Shown piece after piece: positions 1-8,482 of a DNA stretch of 64,000 nt. Where the stretch lies: assembly GCA_027486345.1 (NCBI GenBank), contig JAIXPH010000036.1, positions 186,001 through 250,000 of the forward strand, written 5' to 3'. How positions within the stretch are numbered: position 1 is the first letter of the stretch; every line of letters starts with the position of its first letter. The stretch is from Paracoccaceae bacterium (GTDB taxonomy: Bacteria; Pseudomonadota; Alphaproteobacteria; Rhodobacterales; Rhodobacteraceae). The notes under the pieces are model-generated. The model was given only the letters and a program-made list of their open reading frames with translations, was not told where the DNA came from and ran no database searches. Position numbers and translations under genes: made by a program.

Positions 1-4
1 ATCC

Positions 5-847
5 ATGCGCCATACCCTGCCCATTGCGCCCCAATTCTATGTGACGGCTCCGCAGCCCTGCCCCTACCTTGAGGGGCGGATGGAACGGAAATTGTTCACG
101 GCCCTGCAGGGGGAACATGCGCAAAAGCTGAATGACACCCTGTCAAAGCAGGGCTTCCGCCGCAGTCAGAACGTGCTCTACCGCCCGTCCTGCGCGGAAT
201 GTTCCGCCTGCCTGTCCGCCCGCATCCGAGTGGCGGATTTCGAGCCTAGCCGCACCCAGCGGCGTGTGATGAAGCGGGCCGCGCATCTGACGCGCAACCC
301 CACCAGCCCTTGGGCGACCGAGGATCAGTTCGCCCTGTTCCGCCGCTATCTGGACAACCGCCACGCCGATGGCGGCATGGCGGACATGGACATCTTCGAA
401 TTCGCCGCGATGATCGAGGAAACCCCGATCAAGTCCCGCGTGATCGAATACAGCCGCCCCCCCAAGAGCGGAGAGCGTGGCCGCCCGCTGGCCGCCGTCT
501 GCCTGACCGATGTCTTTGATGACGGGCTGTCGATGGTCTATTCGTTTTATGACCCCGATCTGCGCGACCTGTCCCTTGGCACGCATGTCATCCTCGACCA
601 TGTCGACATCGCGCGCGAGGCGGGCTTGCCTTACGTCTACCTCGGCTATTGGGTGCCGGGCAGCCGCAAGATGGGCTACAAGGCCAACTTCGCCGCGCTT
701 GAAATCTACAAGGGCGGCCAGTGGCAGCCCATCGGCGACCCGCAGGATCACCGCGCCGAATTGCATCCGCTGTCGGTCGATCCGATCTCGGAGCAGGTGG
801 CGCGGATCAACCTGCCCGAAAGCCGCATCAGCCGGGGTGAGGTGTGA
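5..847 (+). CDS. bpt: Bpt-type aspartate/glutamate leucyltransferase (arginyltransferase family)
   Basis: Predicted cytosolic N-end-rule enzyme that transfers Leu (family alternatives transfer Arg) from aminoacyl-tRNA to N-terminal Asp/Glu of proteins, marking them for ClpS/ClpAP. The 280-residue length fits bacterial Bpt/Ate. The N-terminal ATE_N region carries C19 and the cluster C63-C66-C69 (SCAECSAC); the acyltransferase half contains YVYLGYWV and the MGYKANF block typical of the family. Only four bases precede the ATG in the window, so a ribosome-binding site cannot be judged. The TGA overlaps the GTG of the next gene (GTGA), suggesting translational coupling. Confidence 0.93.
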   Translation: MRHTLPIAPQFYVTAPQPCPYLEGRMERKLFTALQGEHAQKLNDTLSKQGFRRSQNVLYRPSCAECSACLSARIRVADFEPSRTQRRVMKRAAHLTRNPTSPWATEDQFALFRRYLDNRHADGGMADMDIFEFAAMIEETPIKSRVIEYSRPPKSGERGRPLAAVCLTDVFDDGLSMVYSFYDPDLRDLSLGTHVILDHVDIAREAGLPYVYLGYWVPGSRKMGYKANFAALEIYKGGQWQPIGDPQDHRAELHPLSVDPISEQVARINLPESRISRGEV

Positions 848-1248
848 CCTCTGTCACGCAGGGCCTGCGTCTGGCGGCCCTGACCCTGATCATTCCCGAC
901 TATGATGCCGCCATCGGGTTCTTTGTCGATGTCTTGGGATTTCATCTGCTCGAGGATGTGCCCCAACCCGGCAAACGCTGGGTGAGGGTTGCCCCGCCGG
1001 GTGGCGGCGCGGCCCTCGTGCTGGCACAGCCCGCCACCCCGCAGCAGGCGGCGGCCATCGGAAGCCAAGGCGGTGGGCGGGTCTGGCTGTTTCTGGAAAC
1101 CGACGACTTCGCCCGCGATCACGCCCGCATGACCGCCGCCGGGGTGGAGTTTGAGGAACCGCCGCGACACGAACCCTATGGGACCGTCGCGGTCTGGCGC
1201 GACCCTTTCGGCAACCGCTGGGACCTGATCGAACACCGCAAGGGCTGA
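844..1248 (+). CDS. VOC (glyoxalase/bleomycin resistance) family protein
   Basis: A 134-residue single-domain vicinal oxygen chelate protein. It has the beta-alpha-beta-beta-beta pattern with [21 protein letters not shown] near the N-terminus and [12 protein letters not shown] near the C-terminus, the usual ends of a VOC half-domain. Members include glyoxalases, dioxygenases and antibiotic-binding proteins. The substrate cannot be told from sequence. The start is GTG at 844, overlapping the bpt stop by 4 nt, so the two are probably co-transcribed. Confidence 0.88.
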   Translation: MTSVTQGLRLAALTLIIPDYDAAIGFFVDVLGFHLLEDVPQPGKRWVRVAPPGGGAALVLAQPATPQQAAAIGSQGGGRVWLFLETDDFARDHARMTAAGVEFEEPPRHEPYGTVAVWRDPFGNRWDLIEHRKG

Positions 1249-1353
1249 ATCCACGCGGCACAGGCCGAATTCCACCCCGTTTAACCTTGCAACGTGGCAC
1301 CTTGCACCAAATGTCACCCACAAGCCCGGCGAAACGGGCCATCAGGGAGAGTC

Positions 1354-2265
1354 ATGACCTATCTCTTGTTCATTCTCGGCCTCGCGGGCCTGTTCTTCGG
1401 GGGCGAGTTTCTGGTGCGCGGCGCTTCGGCCATCGCGCGGAGTTTTCGCCTGTCCCCGATGGTGATCGGCCTGACCATCGTGGGTTTTGGCACCTCCGCC
1501 CCTGAAATGCTGGTGTCAGTGCAAGCCGCCCTCGCCGGATCGCCCGCGATTGCCATCGGCAATGTCGTCGGGTCCAACATCGCCAATATCCTGCTGATCC
1601 TTGGCATTTCGGCCGTCATCGCGCCGCTGATCATTCCTGTGCGCAAGCTGTGGCGCGACCTGGGCTTCATGCTGCTGGCGACGGCGGTGATCTGGGTCAT
1701 GCTGCTGGATGGCAATGTGACCCGGCTGGACGGATTGCTGTTGATCCTCGGGCTTGTGGTGTTCTTGGCCGTGGCCTTCCTGACCGGCAAGGTCGAACCC
1801 GAAGAAGGCACCTCTGGCGACATGCCGCAGTGGAAGGCTTGGGCCTATACGCTGGGCGGTCTGGTGGTTCTGGTCATCGGCGCGCGGCTTTTGGTCGATG
1901 GCGCCACCGAAATCGCCCGTGGCTTTGGCGTGTCCGAGGCCGTGATCGGCCTGACCATCGTGGCCGTGGGCACCTCGCTGCCGGAACTGGCCACCTCGGT
2001 CGTGGCGGCCATCCGCAAGCAGACGGAAATCGCGGTCGGCAATATCGTCGGATCGAACATCTTCAACATCTTCGGCATCCTTGGCACCACGGCCCTGATC
2101 GCCCCCATCCCGTCCGAGGCGCGCTTTGCCATGGTGGACATGCCGTGGGCGGCGGCGGCGGCGATTGGCCTGACGGTGCTGGCTTTCTTGTTGGGGGGCC
2201 TGCCGCGCATCGCGGGGGCGCTGCTCTTGGCGACCTATGGCGGCTATCTGTGGTTCATGGGCTGA
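1354..2265 (+). CDS. calcium/sodium antiporter (YrbG-like)
   Basis: Inner-membrane cation/Ca2+ exchanger of 303 residues with about ten hydrophobic segments and the two inverted alpha repeats of the family. Repeat one holds GTSAPEMLVS with GNVVGSN (about residues 46-75). Repeat two holds GTSLPEL with GNIVGSN (about 206-240). The Glu in each GTS-PE motif is the expected ion ligand. I chose ATG 1354 because CAGGGAGAG lies just upstream and the protein then begins directly with transmembrane segment one. An in-frame ATG at 1294 would add a non-hydrophobic tail. A rho-independent terminator follows at 2287. Confidence 0.93.
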   Translation: MTYLLFILGLAGLFFGGEFLVRGASAIARSFRLSPMVIGLTIVGFGTSAPEMLVSVQAALAGSPAIAIGNVVGSNIANILLILGISAVIAPLIIPVRKLWRDLGFMLLATAVIWVMLLDGNVTRLDGLLLILGLVVFLAVAFLTGKVEPEEGTSGDMPQWKAWAYTLGGLVVLVIGARLLVDGATEIARGFGVSEAVIGLTIVAVGTSLPELATSVVAAIRKQTEIAVGNIVGSNIFNIFGILGTTALIAPIPSEARFAMVDMPWAAAAAIGLTVLAFLLGGLPRIAGALLLATYGGYLWFMG

Positions 2266-2286
2266 CGCCAGCCCGGAAGTGACTCG

Positions 2287-2317
2287 CGCCGCGCGGCAGG
2301 GTTCGCGCGGCGTTTTT
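2287..2317 (+). terminator. rho-independent terminator of the antiporter gene
   Basis: Perfect 9-bp stem CGCCGCGCG (2287-2295) with CGCGCGGCG (2304-2312), 8-nt loop, followed by TTTTT (2313-2317). It starts 21 nt after the stop codon. Confidence 0.85.
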
Positions 2318-2338
2318 CCAAAAGTTGCGCAAAATCCG

Positions 2339-2371
2339 GGTAAAATCGCAAGATAAGTTCAAAATTTTACC
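2339..2371. repeat. AT-rich inverted repeat upstream of the ilv promoter
   Basis: GGTAAAAT (2339-2346) and ATTTTACC (2364-2371) form perfect 8-bp arms 17 nt apart in an AT-rich stretch unlike the surrounding DNA. The position, 30-60 bp upstream of the candidate -35, suits an activator or Lrp-type site. The factor is unknown. Confidence 0.4.
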
Positions 2372-2402
2372 GCCCGGCGACAGAATAATTGCGCTTTTGC
2401 GG

Positions 2403-2431
2403 TTGACGCCCGTTTTGACGCGCCATAGTGT
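2403..2431 (+). promoter_or_regulatory. candidate sigma-70 promoter of ilvBN
   Basis: TTGACG at 2403-2408 is the best -35. With 17 nt spacing the -10 would be TAGTGT (2426-2431); with 15 nt it would be CATAGT (2424-2429). A second TTGACG lies at 2415-2420. It lies just upstream of the leader peptide, as an attenuated operon requires. The exact start point is uncertain. Confidence 0.4.
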
Positions 2432-2457
2432 CCCCCTCGACAACAAGGAGTTCGGTC

Positions 2458-2505
2458 ATGACCGACGTATCCGTACTTGTAGGGGTTTGGCGCATGGGGC
2501 GGTGA
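2458..2505 (+). CDS. ilv leader peptide (15 aa, Val-rich)
   Basis: Short frame MTDVSVLVGVWRMGR preceded by a near-ideal Shine-Dalgarno AAGGAG (2445-2450) with 7-nt spacing. Four of 15 residues are Val and one is Leu, encoded by GTA, GTA, CTT, GTA and GTT, codons that are scarce in this GC-rich genome. Together with the terminator at 2529 and the overlapping antiterminator, this is the layout of a classical branched-chain amino acid attenuator: ribosome stalling at Val/Leu codons would let ilvB be transcribed. The coding assignment is inferred from layout, not homology. Confidence 0.8.
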   Translation: MTDVSVLVGVWRMGR

Positions 2506-2531
2506 CGCTGACCTGATGGTTCCCATGCGCC
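2489..2531 (+). promoter_or_regulatory. antiterminator stem of the ilv attenuator
   Basis: GGCGCATGGG (2489-2498), inside the last codons of the leader peptide, is perfectly complementary to CCCATGCGCC (2522-2531). The 3' arm overlaps the first three bases of the terminator stem (2529-2536), so the two structures compete. A ribosome paused at the stop codon (2503-2505) would mask the 5' arm and favour termination. Confidence 0.7.
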
Positions 2532-2558
2532 CCCGGTCCAACCCCCGGGGGCTTTTTT
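2529..2558 (+). terminator. attenuator terminator before ilvB
   Basis: Perfect 8-bp stem GCCCCCGG (2529-2536) with CCGGGGGC (2545-2552), 8-nt loop, then TTTTTT (2553-2558). It lies between the leader peptide and ilvB, with no complete gene directly upstream, so it acts as a conditional rather than an end-of-operon terminator. Confidence 0.85.
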
Positions 2559-2603
2559 ATGTCTAACGCGGCCAGCACGGCCCGGACCAGAGGACAAGAC
2601 ACG

Positions 2604-4358
2604 ATGACCAAGGCGATGACCGGCGCGAGGATGGTGGTTCAGGCCCTGAAGGATCAGGGCGTCGAAGTCATTTTCGGCTACCCCGGCGGCGCGGTGCTGC
2701 CGATCTATGACGAGATCTTCCAGCAAAACGATATCCGCCACATCCTCGTGCGGCACGAACAGGGCGCGGTCCACATGGCCGAAGGCTATGCCCGCTCCAC
2801 CGGGAAACCGGGCGTGGTGCTGGTGACCTCCGGCCCGGGTGCGACCAATGCCGTGACGGGTCTGACCGATGCGCTGCTGGACTCGATCCCGCTGGTCGTG
2901 CTGTCGGGTCAGGTGCCCACCTTCATGATCGGCACCGACGGCTTTCAAGAGGCCGATACCGTCGGCATCACCCGCCCCTGCACCAAGATGAACTGGCTGG
3001 TGAAGGACACGGCCAAACTGTCCGACACCATCCACCAGGCCTTCCACGTGGCAACCCACGGCCGCCCCGGCCCGGTGCTGATCGACATCCCCAAGGACGT
3101 GCAATTCGCCACCGGCACCTACACGACCAAGGAAAAGATCAAGGCCACGCATTACCAGCCCAAGGTGAAGGGCGACATCGACCAGATCACCCGTCTGGTC
3201 GAGATGATGGAAACCGCCGAACGCCCGCTGTTCTACACCGGCGGTGGCGTCATCAACTCCGGCCCCGCTGCCAGCCAACTCTTGCGCGAACTGGTTGAAG
3301 CGACGGGTTTTCCGATCACCTCGACCCTGATGGGTCTGGGGGCCTATCCGGCGTCCGGCAAGGCATGGCTCGGCATGCTGGGGATGCATGGCCTCTATGA
3401 GGCCAATCTGGCCATGCACGGCTGCGATCTGATGATCAACATCGGCGCGCGCTTTGATGACCGCATCACCGGCAGGATCAAGGACTTCTCGCCCCACTCG
3501 CGAAAGGCGCATATCGACATCGACCCCTCATCGATCAACAAGGTGATCCGCGTCGATGTGCCGATCGTGGGCGATGTGGGCCATGTGCTGGAAGACATGC
3601 TGCGCCTGTGGAAGGCCCGTGGCCGCAAGGTCAACAAAGGGGGTCTGGCCAAATGGTGGGCGCAGCTCAATGACTGGCGCGCCGTCGATTGCCTTGCCTT
3701 CAAAAACAGCGAAAAGACCATCAAGCCGCAATACGCGCTGCAACGCCTTGAGGCGTTGACCAAGGGCATGGACCGCTACATCACCACCGAAGTGGGCCAG
3801 CACCAGATGTGGGCGGCGCAGTTCCTCGGGTTCGAGGACCCGAACCGCTGGATGACTTCCGGTGGTCTTGGCACCATGGGTTACGGCCTGCCCGCCTCCA
3901 TCGGTGTGCAGGTGGCCCATCCCGACGCGCTGGTGATCAACGTGGCGGGTGAGGCGTCGTGGCTGATGAACATGCAGGAAATGGGCACCGCGATGCAGTT
4001 CCGCGCGCCCGTGAAGCAGTTCATCCTGAACAACGAACGCCTTGGCATGGTGCGCCAGTGGCAGGAATTGCTACACGGGGAACGCTACAGCCACTCGTGG
4101 TCCGAATCCCTGCCCGATTTCGTCAAATTGGCCGAGGCCTTCGGCTGCAAGGGCATCAAGTGCAGCGACCCCAAGGATCTCGATGACGCGATCATGGACA
4201 TGATCCGCTACCCCGGCCCGGTGATCTTTGACTGCCTTGTGGAAAAGCATGAGAACTGCTTCCCCATGATCCCGTCGGGCAAGCCGCATAACGAAATGCT
4301 GCTGGGCGAGGCCGACACCCAGGGCGTGATCGGCGCCAAAGGGGCGGTTTTGGTGTGA
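2604..4358 (+). CDS. ilvB: acetolactate synthase large (catalytic) subunit
   Basis: ThDP- and FAD-dependent enzyme that condenses two pyruvates to acetolactate, or pyruvate with 2-ketobutyrate, the first common step of Val/Leu/Ile synthesis. The 584 residues show the N-terminal ThDP Pyr domain with catalytic E52 in RHEQGA, the central FAD domain and a C-terminal ThDP PP domain. I chose ATG 2604 (AGAGGA nine bases upstream). An ATG at 2559 lies directly on the U-tract of the attenuator with no ribosome site. The usual GDG of the ThDP motif reads GEA (NVAGEASWLMNMQE), a substitution worth noting. It is followed by ilvN after a hairpin element. Confidence 0.95.
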   Translation: MTKAMTGARMVVQALKDQGVEVIFGYPGGAVLPIYDEIFQQNDIRHILVRHEQGAVHMAEGYARSTGKPGVVLVTSGPGATNAVTGLTDALLDSIPLVVLSGQVPTFMIGTDGFQEADTVGITRPCTKMNWLVKDTAKLSDTIHQAFHVATHGRPGPVLIDIPKDVQFATGTYTTKEKIKATHYQPKVKGDIDQITRLVEMMETAERPLFYTGGGVINSGPAASQLLRELVEATGFPITSTLMGLGAYPASGKAWLGMLGMHGLYEANLAMHGCDLMINIGARFDDRITGRIKDFSPHSRKAHIDIDPSSINKVIRVDVPIVGDVGHVLEDMLRLWKARGRKVNKGGLAKWWAQLNDWRAVDCLAFKNSEKTIKPQYALQRLEALTKGMDRYITTEVGQHQMWAAQFLGFEDPNRWMTSGGLGTMGYGLPASIGVQVAHPDALVINVAGEASWLMNMQEMGTAMQFRAPVKQFILNNERLGMVRQWQELLHGERYSHSWSESLPDFVKLAEAFGCKGIKCSDPKDLDDAIMDMIRYPGPVIFDCLVEKHENCFPMIPSGKPHNEMLLGEADTQGVIGAKGAVLV

Positions 4359-4368
4359 TCGCTTGGCA

Positions 4369-4420
4369 GCGGGGGTTTCACCCCCCCGCACCCCCGTGGG
4401 ATATTTTCAGACAGAAAATG
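4369..4420 (+). repeat. 3'-hairpin repeat family A, copy 1 (between ilvB and ilvN)
   Basis: GC hairpin GCGGGGG (4369-4375) with CCCCCGC (4383-4389) starts 10 nt after the ilvB stop. It is followed by CACCCCCGTGGGATATTT and a CAGACAGAAAA tail that runs into the ilvN ribosome-binding region. It is oriented with transcription. Related copies lie at 8483, 15759, 20031, 42639, 42727 and 58436. Confidence 0.8.
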
Positions 4421-4433
4421 AAGGGAGAGGCGG

Positions 4434-4994
4434 ATGTCGCCGCTCAATATCAAGAAGGGCTCCTCGAGCCACTCGGCCTATGACCTGCGCGATCCGAATT
4501 CGCCGCTGGAAGAGACGCACACCCTTGCCGTTCTGGTCGCCAATGAAAGCGGCGTGCTGGCGCGGGTGATCGGGCTGTTTTCGGGTCGGGGGTACAACAT
4601 CGACAGCCTGACCGTGGCCGAGGTGGATCACGAAGGCCACCGCTCGCGCATCACCATCGTCACCCGCGGCACGCCTGCGGTGATCGAACAGATCAAGGCG
4701 CAGCTGGCGCGCATGGTCCCGGTGCATGACGTGCATGACCTGACCGCCGAAGGCCCCGCCGTGCAGCGCGAACTGGCGCTGTTCAAGGTGGCGGGCAAAG
4801 GCGAATCCCGGATCGAGGCGCTGCGTCTGGCTGAGATCTTCCGCGCCAATGTGGTCGACTCGACGCTGGAAAGCTTTGTGTTCGAGATGACCGGCACCCC
4901 GGAAAAGATCGACGCCTTCGCCGATCTGATGCGCCCCTTGGGCCTGCGCGAGATGGCGCGGACCGGGGTTGCCGCGCTGTCGCGCGGCACGTAA
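4434..4994 (+). CDS. ilvN: acetolactate synthase small (regulatory) subunit
   Basis: Regulatory partner of IlvB; binds branched-chain amino acids (usually Val) and confers feedback inhibition. The 186-residue protein has an N-terminal ACT domain starting with HTLAVLVANESGVLARVIGLF (about residues 28-100) and the ALS_ss_C domain in the second half. The length suits the long form found in Alphaproteobacteria. ATG 4434 is preceded by AAGGGAGAGG. It is 75 nt downstream of ilvB across a family A hairpin and followed by a family B hairpin. Confidence 0.95.
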   Translation: MSPLNIKKGSSSHSAYDLRDPNSPLEETHTLAVLVANESGVLARVIGLFSGRGYNIDSLTVAEVDHEGHRSRITIVTRGTPAVIEQIKAQLARMVPVHDVHDLTAEGPAVQRELALFKVAGKGESRIEALRLAEIFRANVVDSTLESFVFEMTGTPEKIDAFADLMRPLGLREMARTGVAALSRGT

Positions 4995-5025
4995 GTCCCC
5001 GTTTCAGCCCGTTTCAGAAATGGGA

Positions 5026-5069
5026 CCATCCCCTCTCCCCTTGGGGGAGAGGGTTAGGGTGAGGGGATC
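5026..5069. repeat. palindromic repeat family B, copy 1
   Basis: CCCTCTCCCC (5031-5040), 3-nt loop, GGGGAGAGGG (5044-5053), then GTTAGGGTGAGGGG. It lies between the convergent ilvN and crotonase genes and ends in the crotonase stop codon. The same motif occurs twice, in opposite orientations, at 46009-46147. Similar elements are widespread in GC-rich Proteobacteria. It probably serves as a bidirectional 3' end. Confidence 0.75.
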
Positions 5070-5844
5070 ACCGCCCGGTGAACCTCGCCGGGCGTTTTTG
5101 CAAAAACGCCGCCACCCCTTCGCGGAAATCTTCCGTCGCCCCGGCTTGCGTTTGCAACCGCGCTTCCAGCGCCAGTTGCGCGGGCAGGTCATTGCCGGGC
5201 GAGGCGCGCAGCGCCTGTTTCACCAACCGGTAGGCCGTGGTCGGCCCCTGCGCCAGCGCGGACGCCCGGGCCGCGACATGGGCGGCAAAGGCGTCATCCG
5301 CCACACTCTCCCAGATCATCCCCCACTCCGCGGCCTGCCGCGCGGTGATCTTTTCGGCGAACAGCGCCGCCCCCATCGCCCGCGCCATCCCGATCTGGCG
5401 CGGCAGCCAATAAGACCCGCCCGCATCGGGGATCAGACCGATCCGGGTGAAGGCCTGCACGAAGCTGGCGCTTTCCGTCGCGACCACCACATCGGCGGCC
5501 AGCGCCAGATTCGCCCCCGCCCCCACCGCCGCGCCATTCACCGCCGCAATCGTCGGGATCGGGCAGTCATAGATGGCGTTCAGCAGGGGTTCATATTCCT
5601 CGGCCAGGATACGGCCAAGGTCCAACTGCCCCAGCGCCATCGCATCCTGCAAATCCTGCCCCGAGCAGAAGCCGCGCCCTGCCCCGGTGATCACCAGAAC
5701 GCGGGCGGTTTCCGACAGCGCCCGCACCGCCGCCAGCATCTCTGCCCGCATCCGCGATGAAAGCGCGTTCATCACCTCGGGCCGGTTGAGGGTGATGGTG
5801 CCGATGCCGTCCTCTTCGGTGACGGTGATGGTCTGATGGGTCAT
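5068..5844 (-). CDS. enoyl-CoA hydratase/isomerase family protein (PaaG-like)
   Basis: Crotonase-fold acyl-CoA enzyme of 258 residues. The oxyanion-hole segments are GRGFCSGQDL (about residues 56-65) and NGAAVGAGANLALAAD. In the active-site loop IGLIPDAGG the position that is Glu in classical enoyl-CoA hydratases appears as D140, the arrangement of PaaG (ring-opening isomerase of phenylacetate catabolism). No other paa gene is nearby, so a generic fatty-acyl-CoA role is equally possible. The ATG has GGAGG immediately upstream. Confidence 0.85.
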   Translation of the reverse strand: MTHQTITVTEEDGIGTITLNRPEVMNALSSRMRAEMLAAVRALSETARVLVITGAGRGFCSGQDLQDAMALGQLDLGRILAEEYEPLLNAIYDCPIPTIAAVNGAAVGAGANLALAADVVVATESASFVQAFTRIGLIPDAGGSYWLPRQIGMARAMGAALFAEKITARQAAEWGMIWESVADDAFAAHVAARASALAQGPTTAYRLVKQALRASPGNDLPAQLALEARLQTQAGATEDFREGVAAFLQKRPARFTGR

Positions 5845-5856
5845 GGAGGCCTCCCT

Positions 5857-5877
5857 GCCCGGCCAGATTAGCCGGGC
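5857..5877 (-). terminator. hairpin after ccmH
   Basis: GCCCGGC (5857-5863) and GCCGGGC (5871-5877) form a 7-bp stem with a 7-nt loop, 28 nt downstream of the ccmH stop. No U-tract follows, so it may be an mRNA 3' end or a weak terminator. Confidence 0.4.
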
Positions 5878-5905
5878 GGCGGCAAAGCGAAAGCGCGACG
5901 TCAGG

Positions 5906-6379
5906 TCACGCGTCGGGTTTGGTCAGTTCCGCCAGACGCGCCTGTTCGGCGGCGGTCAGGGGCTGGCCGGGCTCCGGCGCGCGGGACCGGGCGCGCAGGC
6001 TGGCATAGGCGATCCCGCCCCCGGCCAGCAGCATGGCAGGACCCGCCAGCCACAGCAGCAGGGTCGATCCTTGGGCGGGCGGGTTCAGCAGGACGAATTC
6101 ACCATAGCGGTCCACGATATAGGCCACCGCCTCTGCATCACTGTCCCCCGCCGTCAGCCGTTCGCGCAAGAGCACCCGCAAGTCGCGGGCAATCGGCGCA
6201 TCGGAATCATCGATGTTCTCATTCTGGCAGACCGGGCAGCGCAGCCCCTTGGAGAGCGCCCGCGCGCGCGCCTCGAGCGCGGGATCGGACAGCATTTCCC
6301 CGGGCTGCACCGCAAAGACCGGCGCCGCCAAGGGCGCGGCGACGGCCAGCAGCAGCGACAGGATCAGCGCGCGTGTCAT
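5906..6379 (-). CDS. ccmH: cytochrome c maturation protein CcmH (Ccl2-type)
   Basis: Membrane-anchored periplasmic thiol oxidoreductase of the system I cytochrome c assembly machinery; it handles apocytochrome CXXCH thiols for heme attachment with CcmF. The 157-residue protein has a signal peptide (residues 1-22), the redox motif LRCPVCQ with C48 and C51, and a C-terminal transmembrane segment near residues 100-120. The start at 6379 overlaps the ccmF stop by 4 nt. An upstream in-frame extension would lie inside ccmF and lacks signal-peptide character. The ccmF-ccmH pair matches the ccl1-ccl2 operon known in Rhodobacter capsulatus. Confidence 0.93.
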   Translation of the reverse strand: MTRALILSLLLAVAAPLAAPVFAVQPGEMLSDPALEARARALSKGLRCPVCQNENIDDSDAPIARDLRVLLRERLTAGDSDAEAVAYIVDRYGEFVLLNPPAQGSTLLLWLAGPAMLLAGGGIAYASLRARSRAPEPGQPLTAAEQARLAELTKPDA

Positions 6380-8346
6380 TCGGCGGGCACTCCCTGCGGC
6401 ACGCGCCGTGCGCCTGCGGCCACGCGATAGCGCCGGTCGGTCAGTGACAAAAGGCCACCCAAAGCCATGATGATCGCCCCGCCCCACAGCCAATTGGCGA
6501 AGGGTTCGATGTAACTCCGCACCGCCCAGCCGCCATTGTCCTGCGGATCGCCGATCACGAGGTAAATGTCGCGCAGGAGCCCGTAATCGATCGCGGCCTC
6601 GGTCGTGGGCATCTGGGCCACGGGATAGACCCGCTTTTCGGGGTACAGCATCGCCACCTCGGCCCCGTCGCGCGTGACGCGCATCGTGGCCATGGTGGAC
6701 AGATAATTCGGCCCCTCCACCCGGTCCACCGCCTGCAAGGCCACCTCATAGGGGCCGAGCGCGTAGCTTTCCCCCACCTGCAACACGCGGATATCCTCGA
6801 CCTTCCAGGACAGCATGGCGCAGACGGCAAAGATCGTGATGCCAAGGCCGGTGTGGGCGGTGGCCTTGCCCCAATCGGCGCGCGGCAGGCGGGCAAGCCG
6901 CCCCAGACGGTCGGCAAGGCCCCCCCGCCCGGTGCGCTGCGCCAGATCGTAAAGCGCACCGATCACCACCCAGACGCCCAAGGCGACGCCCACCGGGCCA
7001 AGCGCCGACCGCCCGGTCTGCATCGCAAAGACCAGCGCCCCCAGCGCCGCCGACAGCAGCAGCGCAGGAACCACCAGCCGCAGCGTCCGCCCCAGTTGCG
7101 CCCGCTTCCACGGCAGGATTGACCCGATGGGCAAGAGGATCGCCAAGGCGGTCATGAAGGGCGAGAAGGCCGCGTTAAAGAAGGGCTCCCCCACGCTCAG
7201 TTTGCGATCAAGCAGCAGTTCCGCCACCAGCGGCCAGATCGTGCCGACAAAGATGACAAAGGCCGCGACCGCCAGCAGCAGGTTGTTCGCCACCAGCGCG
7301 CTTTCGCGGCTGACCATGGCGAAGACGCCCTTCGCCTCCATCGCACTCGCCCGCGCGGCAAACAGCGTCAGCGCCCCGCCCATGAAAACGCCGAGGATCA
7401 GCAGGATGAACATCCCGCGTTCCGGGTCATTGGCAAAGGCATGGACCGAGGTGATGACGCCTGACCGCACGATGAACGTGCCGACCAGCGAGAAGCCAAA
7501 GGCGAGGATGGCCAGAAGGATCGTCCAGGCCTTCAGGCTTTCGCGCTTTTCCACCACGATGGCGGAATGCAGCAAGGCGGCAGCAATCAGCCACGGCATG
7601 AAGCTGGCATTCTCCACCGGGTCCCAGAACCAGAACCCGCCCCAGCCCAGCTCGTAATAGGCCCACCAAGACCCAAGCGCGATGCCGATGGTCAGGAAGA
7701 CCCAGCTCACCAGCGTCCAGGGACGCACCCAGCGGCCCCAGGCGGCATCGACCCGGCCCTCGATCAGCGCGGCGATGGCGAAGGAAAAGCTCATCGAAAG
7801 CCCGACATAGCCCAGATAGAGGAAGGGCGGATGGAAGGCCAAACCCGGGTCTTGCAGCAAGGGGTTCAGGTCCTGCCCGTTCAGGGGCGGCACCTCCAGC
7901 CGCAGGAAGGGGTTCGAGGTCAGAAGCATGAACAGCAGGAAGGCCACCCCGATCATCCCCTGCACCGCCAGCACCCGCGCCTTCAGTTGCGGCGGCAGGT
8001 TCTGCCCGAACAGCGCGGCGGATGCCCCGAAGATCGCAAGGATCAGCGACCAGAGCAGAAGTGACCCTTCGTGGTTCCCCCAGACGCCCGACACCTTGTA
8101 AAGCATCGGCTTCAGCGTGTGCGAATTCTCGACCACCAGCTTGAGCGAAAAGTCCGACACCACGAAGGCATAGGTCAGCGCGGCAAAGGCAAAGCCGATC
8201 AGCAGCAGTTGCGCGATGGCGGCGGGCGCGGCCAGCGCCATCAATCCCGGATTGCGGGTCTGCGCCCCGTAGAGCGGCAATGTCGATTGCACCAGCGCCA
8301 CGGCGAGCGACAGGATCAGGCAAAAATGGCCAAGTTCGACGATCAC
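6376..8346 (-). CDS. ccmF: heme lyase CcmF (Ccl1-type)
   Basis: Polytopic inner-membrane heme handling protein; with CcmH it ligates heme to apocytochrome c in the periplasm. It has about 15 hydrophobic segments, WGNHEGS near residue 95 and the tryptophan-rich WGGFWFWDPVENASF motif near residue 240 that contacts heme. I prefer GTG 8346 because the protein then starts MIVELGHF, as family members do, with GAGGGG 8-9 nt upstream. ATG 8361 would add five residues. Confidence 0.93.
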   Translation of the reverse strand: MIVELGHFCLILSLAVALVQSTLPLYGAQTRNPGLMALAAPAAIAQLLLIGFAFAALTYAFVVSDFSLKLVVENSHTLKPMLYKVSGVWGNHEGSLLLWSLILAIFGASAALFGQNLPPQLKARVLAVQGMIGVAFLLFMLLTSNPFLRLEVPPLNGQDLNPLLQDPGLAFHPPFLYLGYVGLSMSFSFAIAALIEGRVDAAWGRWVRPWTLVSWVFLTIGIALGSWWAYYELGWGGFWFWDPVENASFMPWLIAAALLHSAIVVEKRESLKAWTILLAILAFGFSLVGTFIVRSGVITSVHAFANDPERGMFILLILGVFMGGALTLFAARASAMEAKGVFAMVSRESALVANNLLLAVAAFVIFVGTIWPLVAELLLDRKLSVGEPFFNAAFSPFMTALAILLPIGSILPWKRAQLGRTLRLVVPALLLSAALGALVFAMQTGRSALGPVGVALGVWVVIGALYDLAQRTGRGGLADRLGRLARLPRADWGKATAHTGLGITIFAVCAMLSWKVEDIRVLQVGESYALGPYEVALQAVDRVEGPNYLSTMATMRVTRDGAEVAMLYPEKRVYPVAQMPTTEAAIDYGLLRDIYLVIGDPQDNGGWAVRSYIEPFANWLWGGAIIMALGGLLSLTDRRYRVAAGARRVPQGVPAE

Positions 8347-8482
8347 GGAGCACCCCCTCATCTTCTTGCCCCGACACTAGGCGCAAAGCCTGCCGCCCGC
8401 CATAGGCTGCGCCGCCGCGTCGCAGGCCAAAGACCCCATATGACGCGGGTTTGATCAGCCCCTACCGCAGACCCCGCCCCGG

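Noticed and set aside
2559-2603. ATG 2559 as the ilvB start
   Set aside because: It lies on the attenuator U-tract without any SD and adds 15 residues not seen in IlvB. ATG 2604 has AGAGGA.
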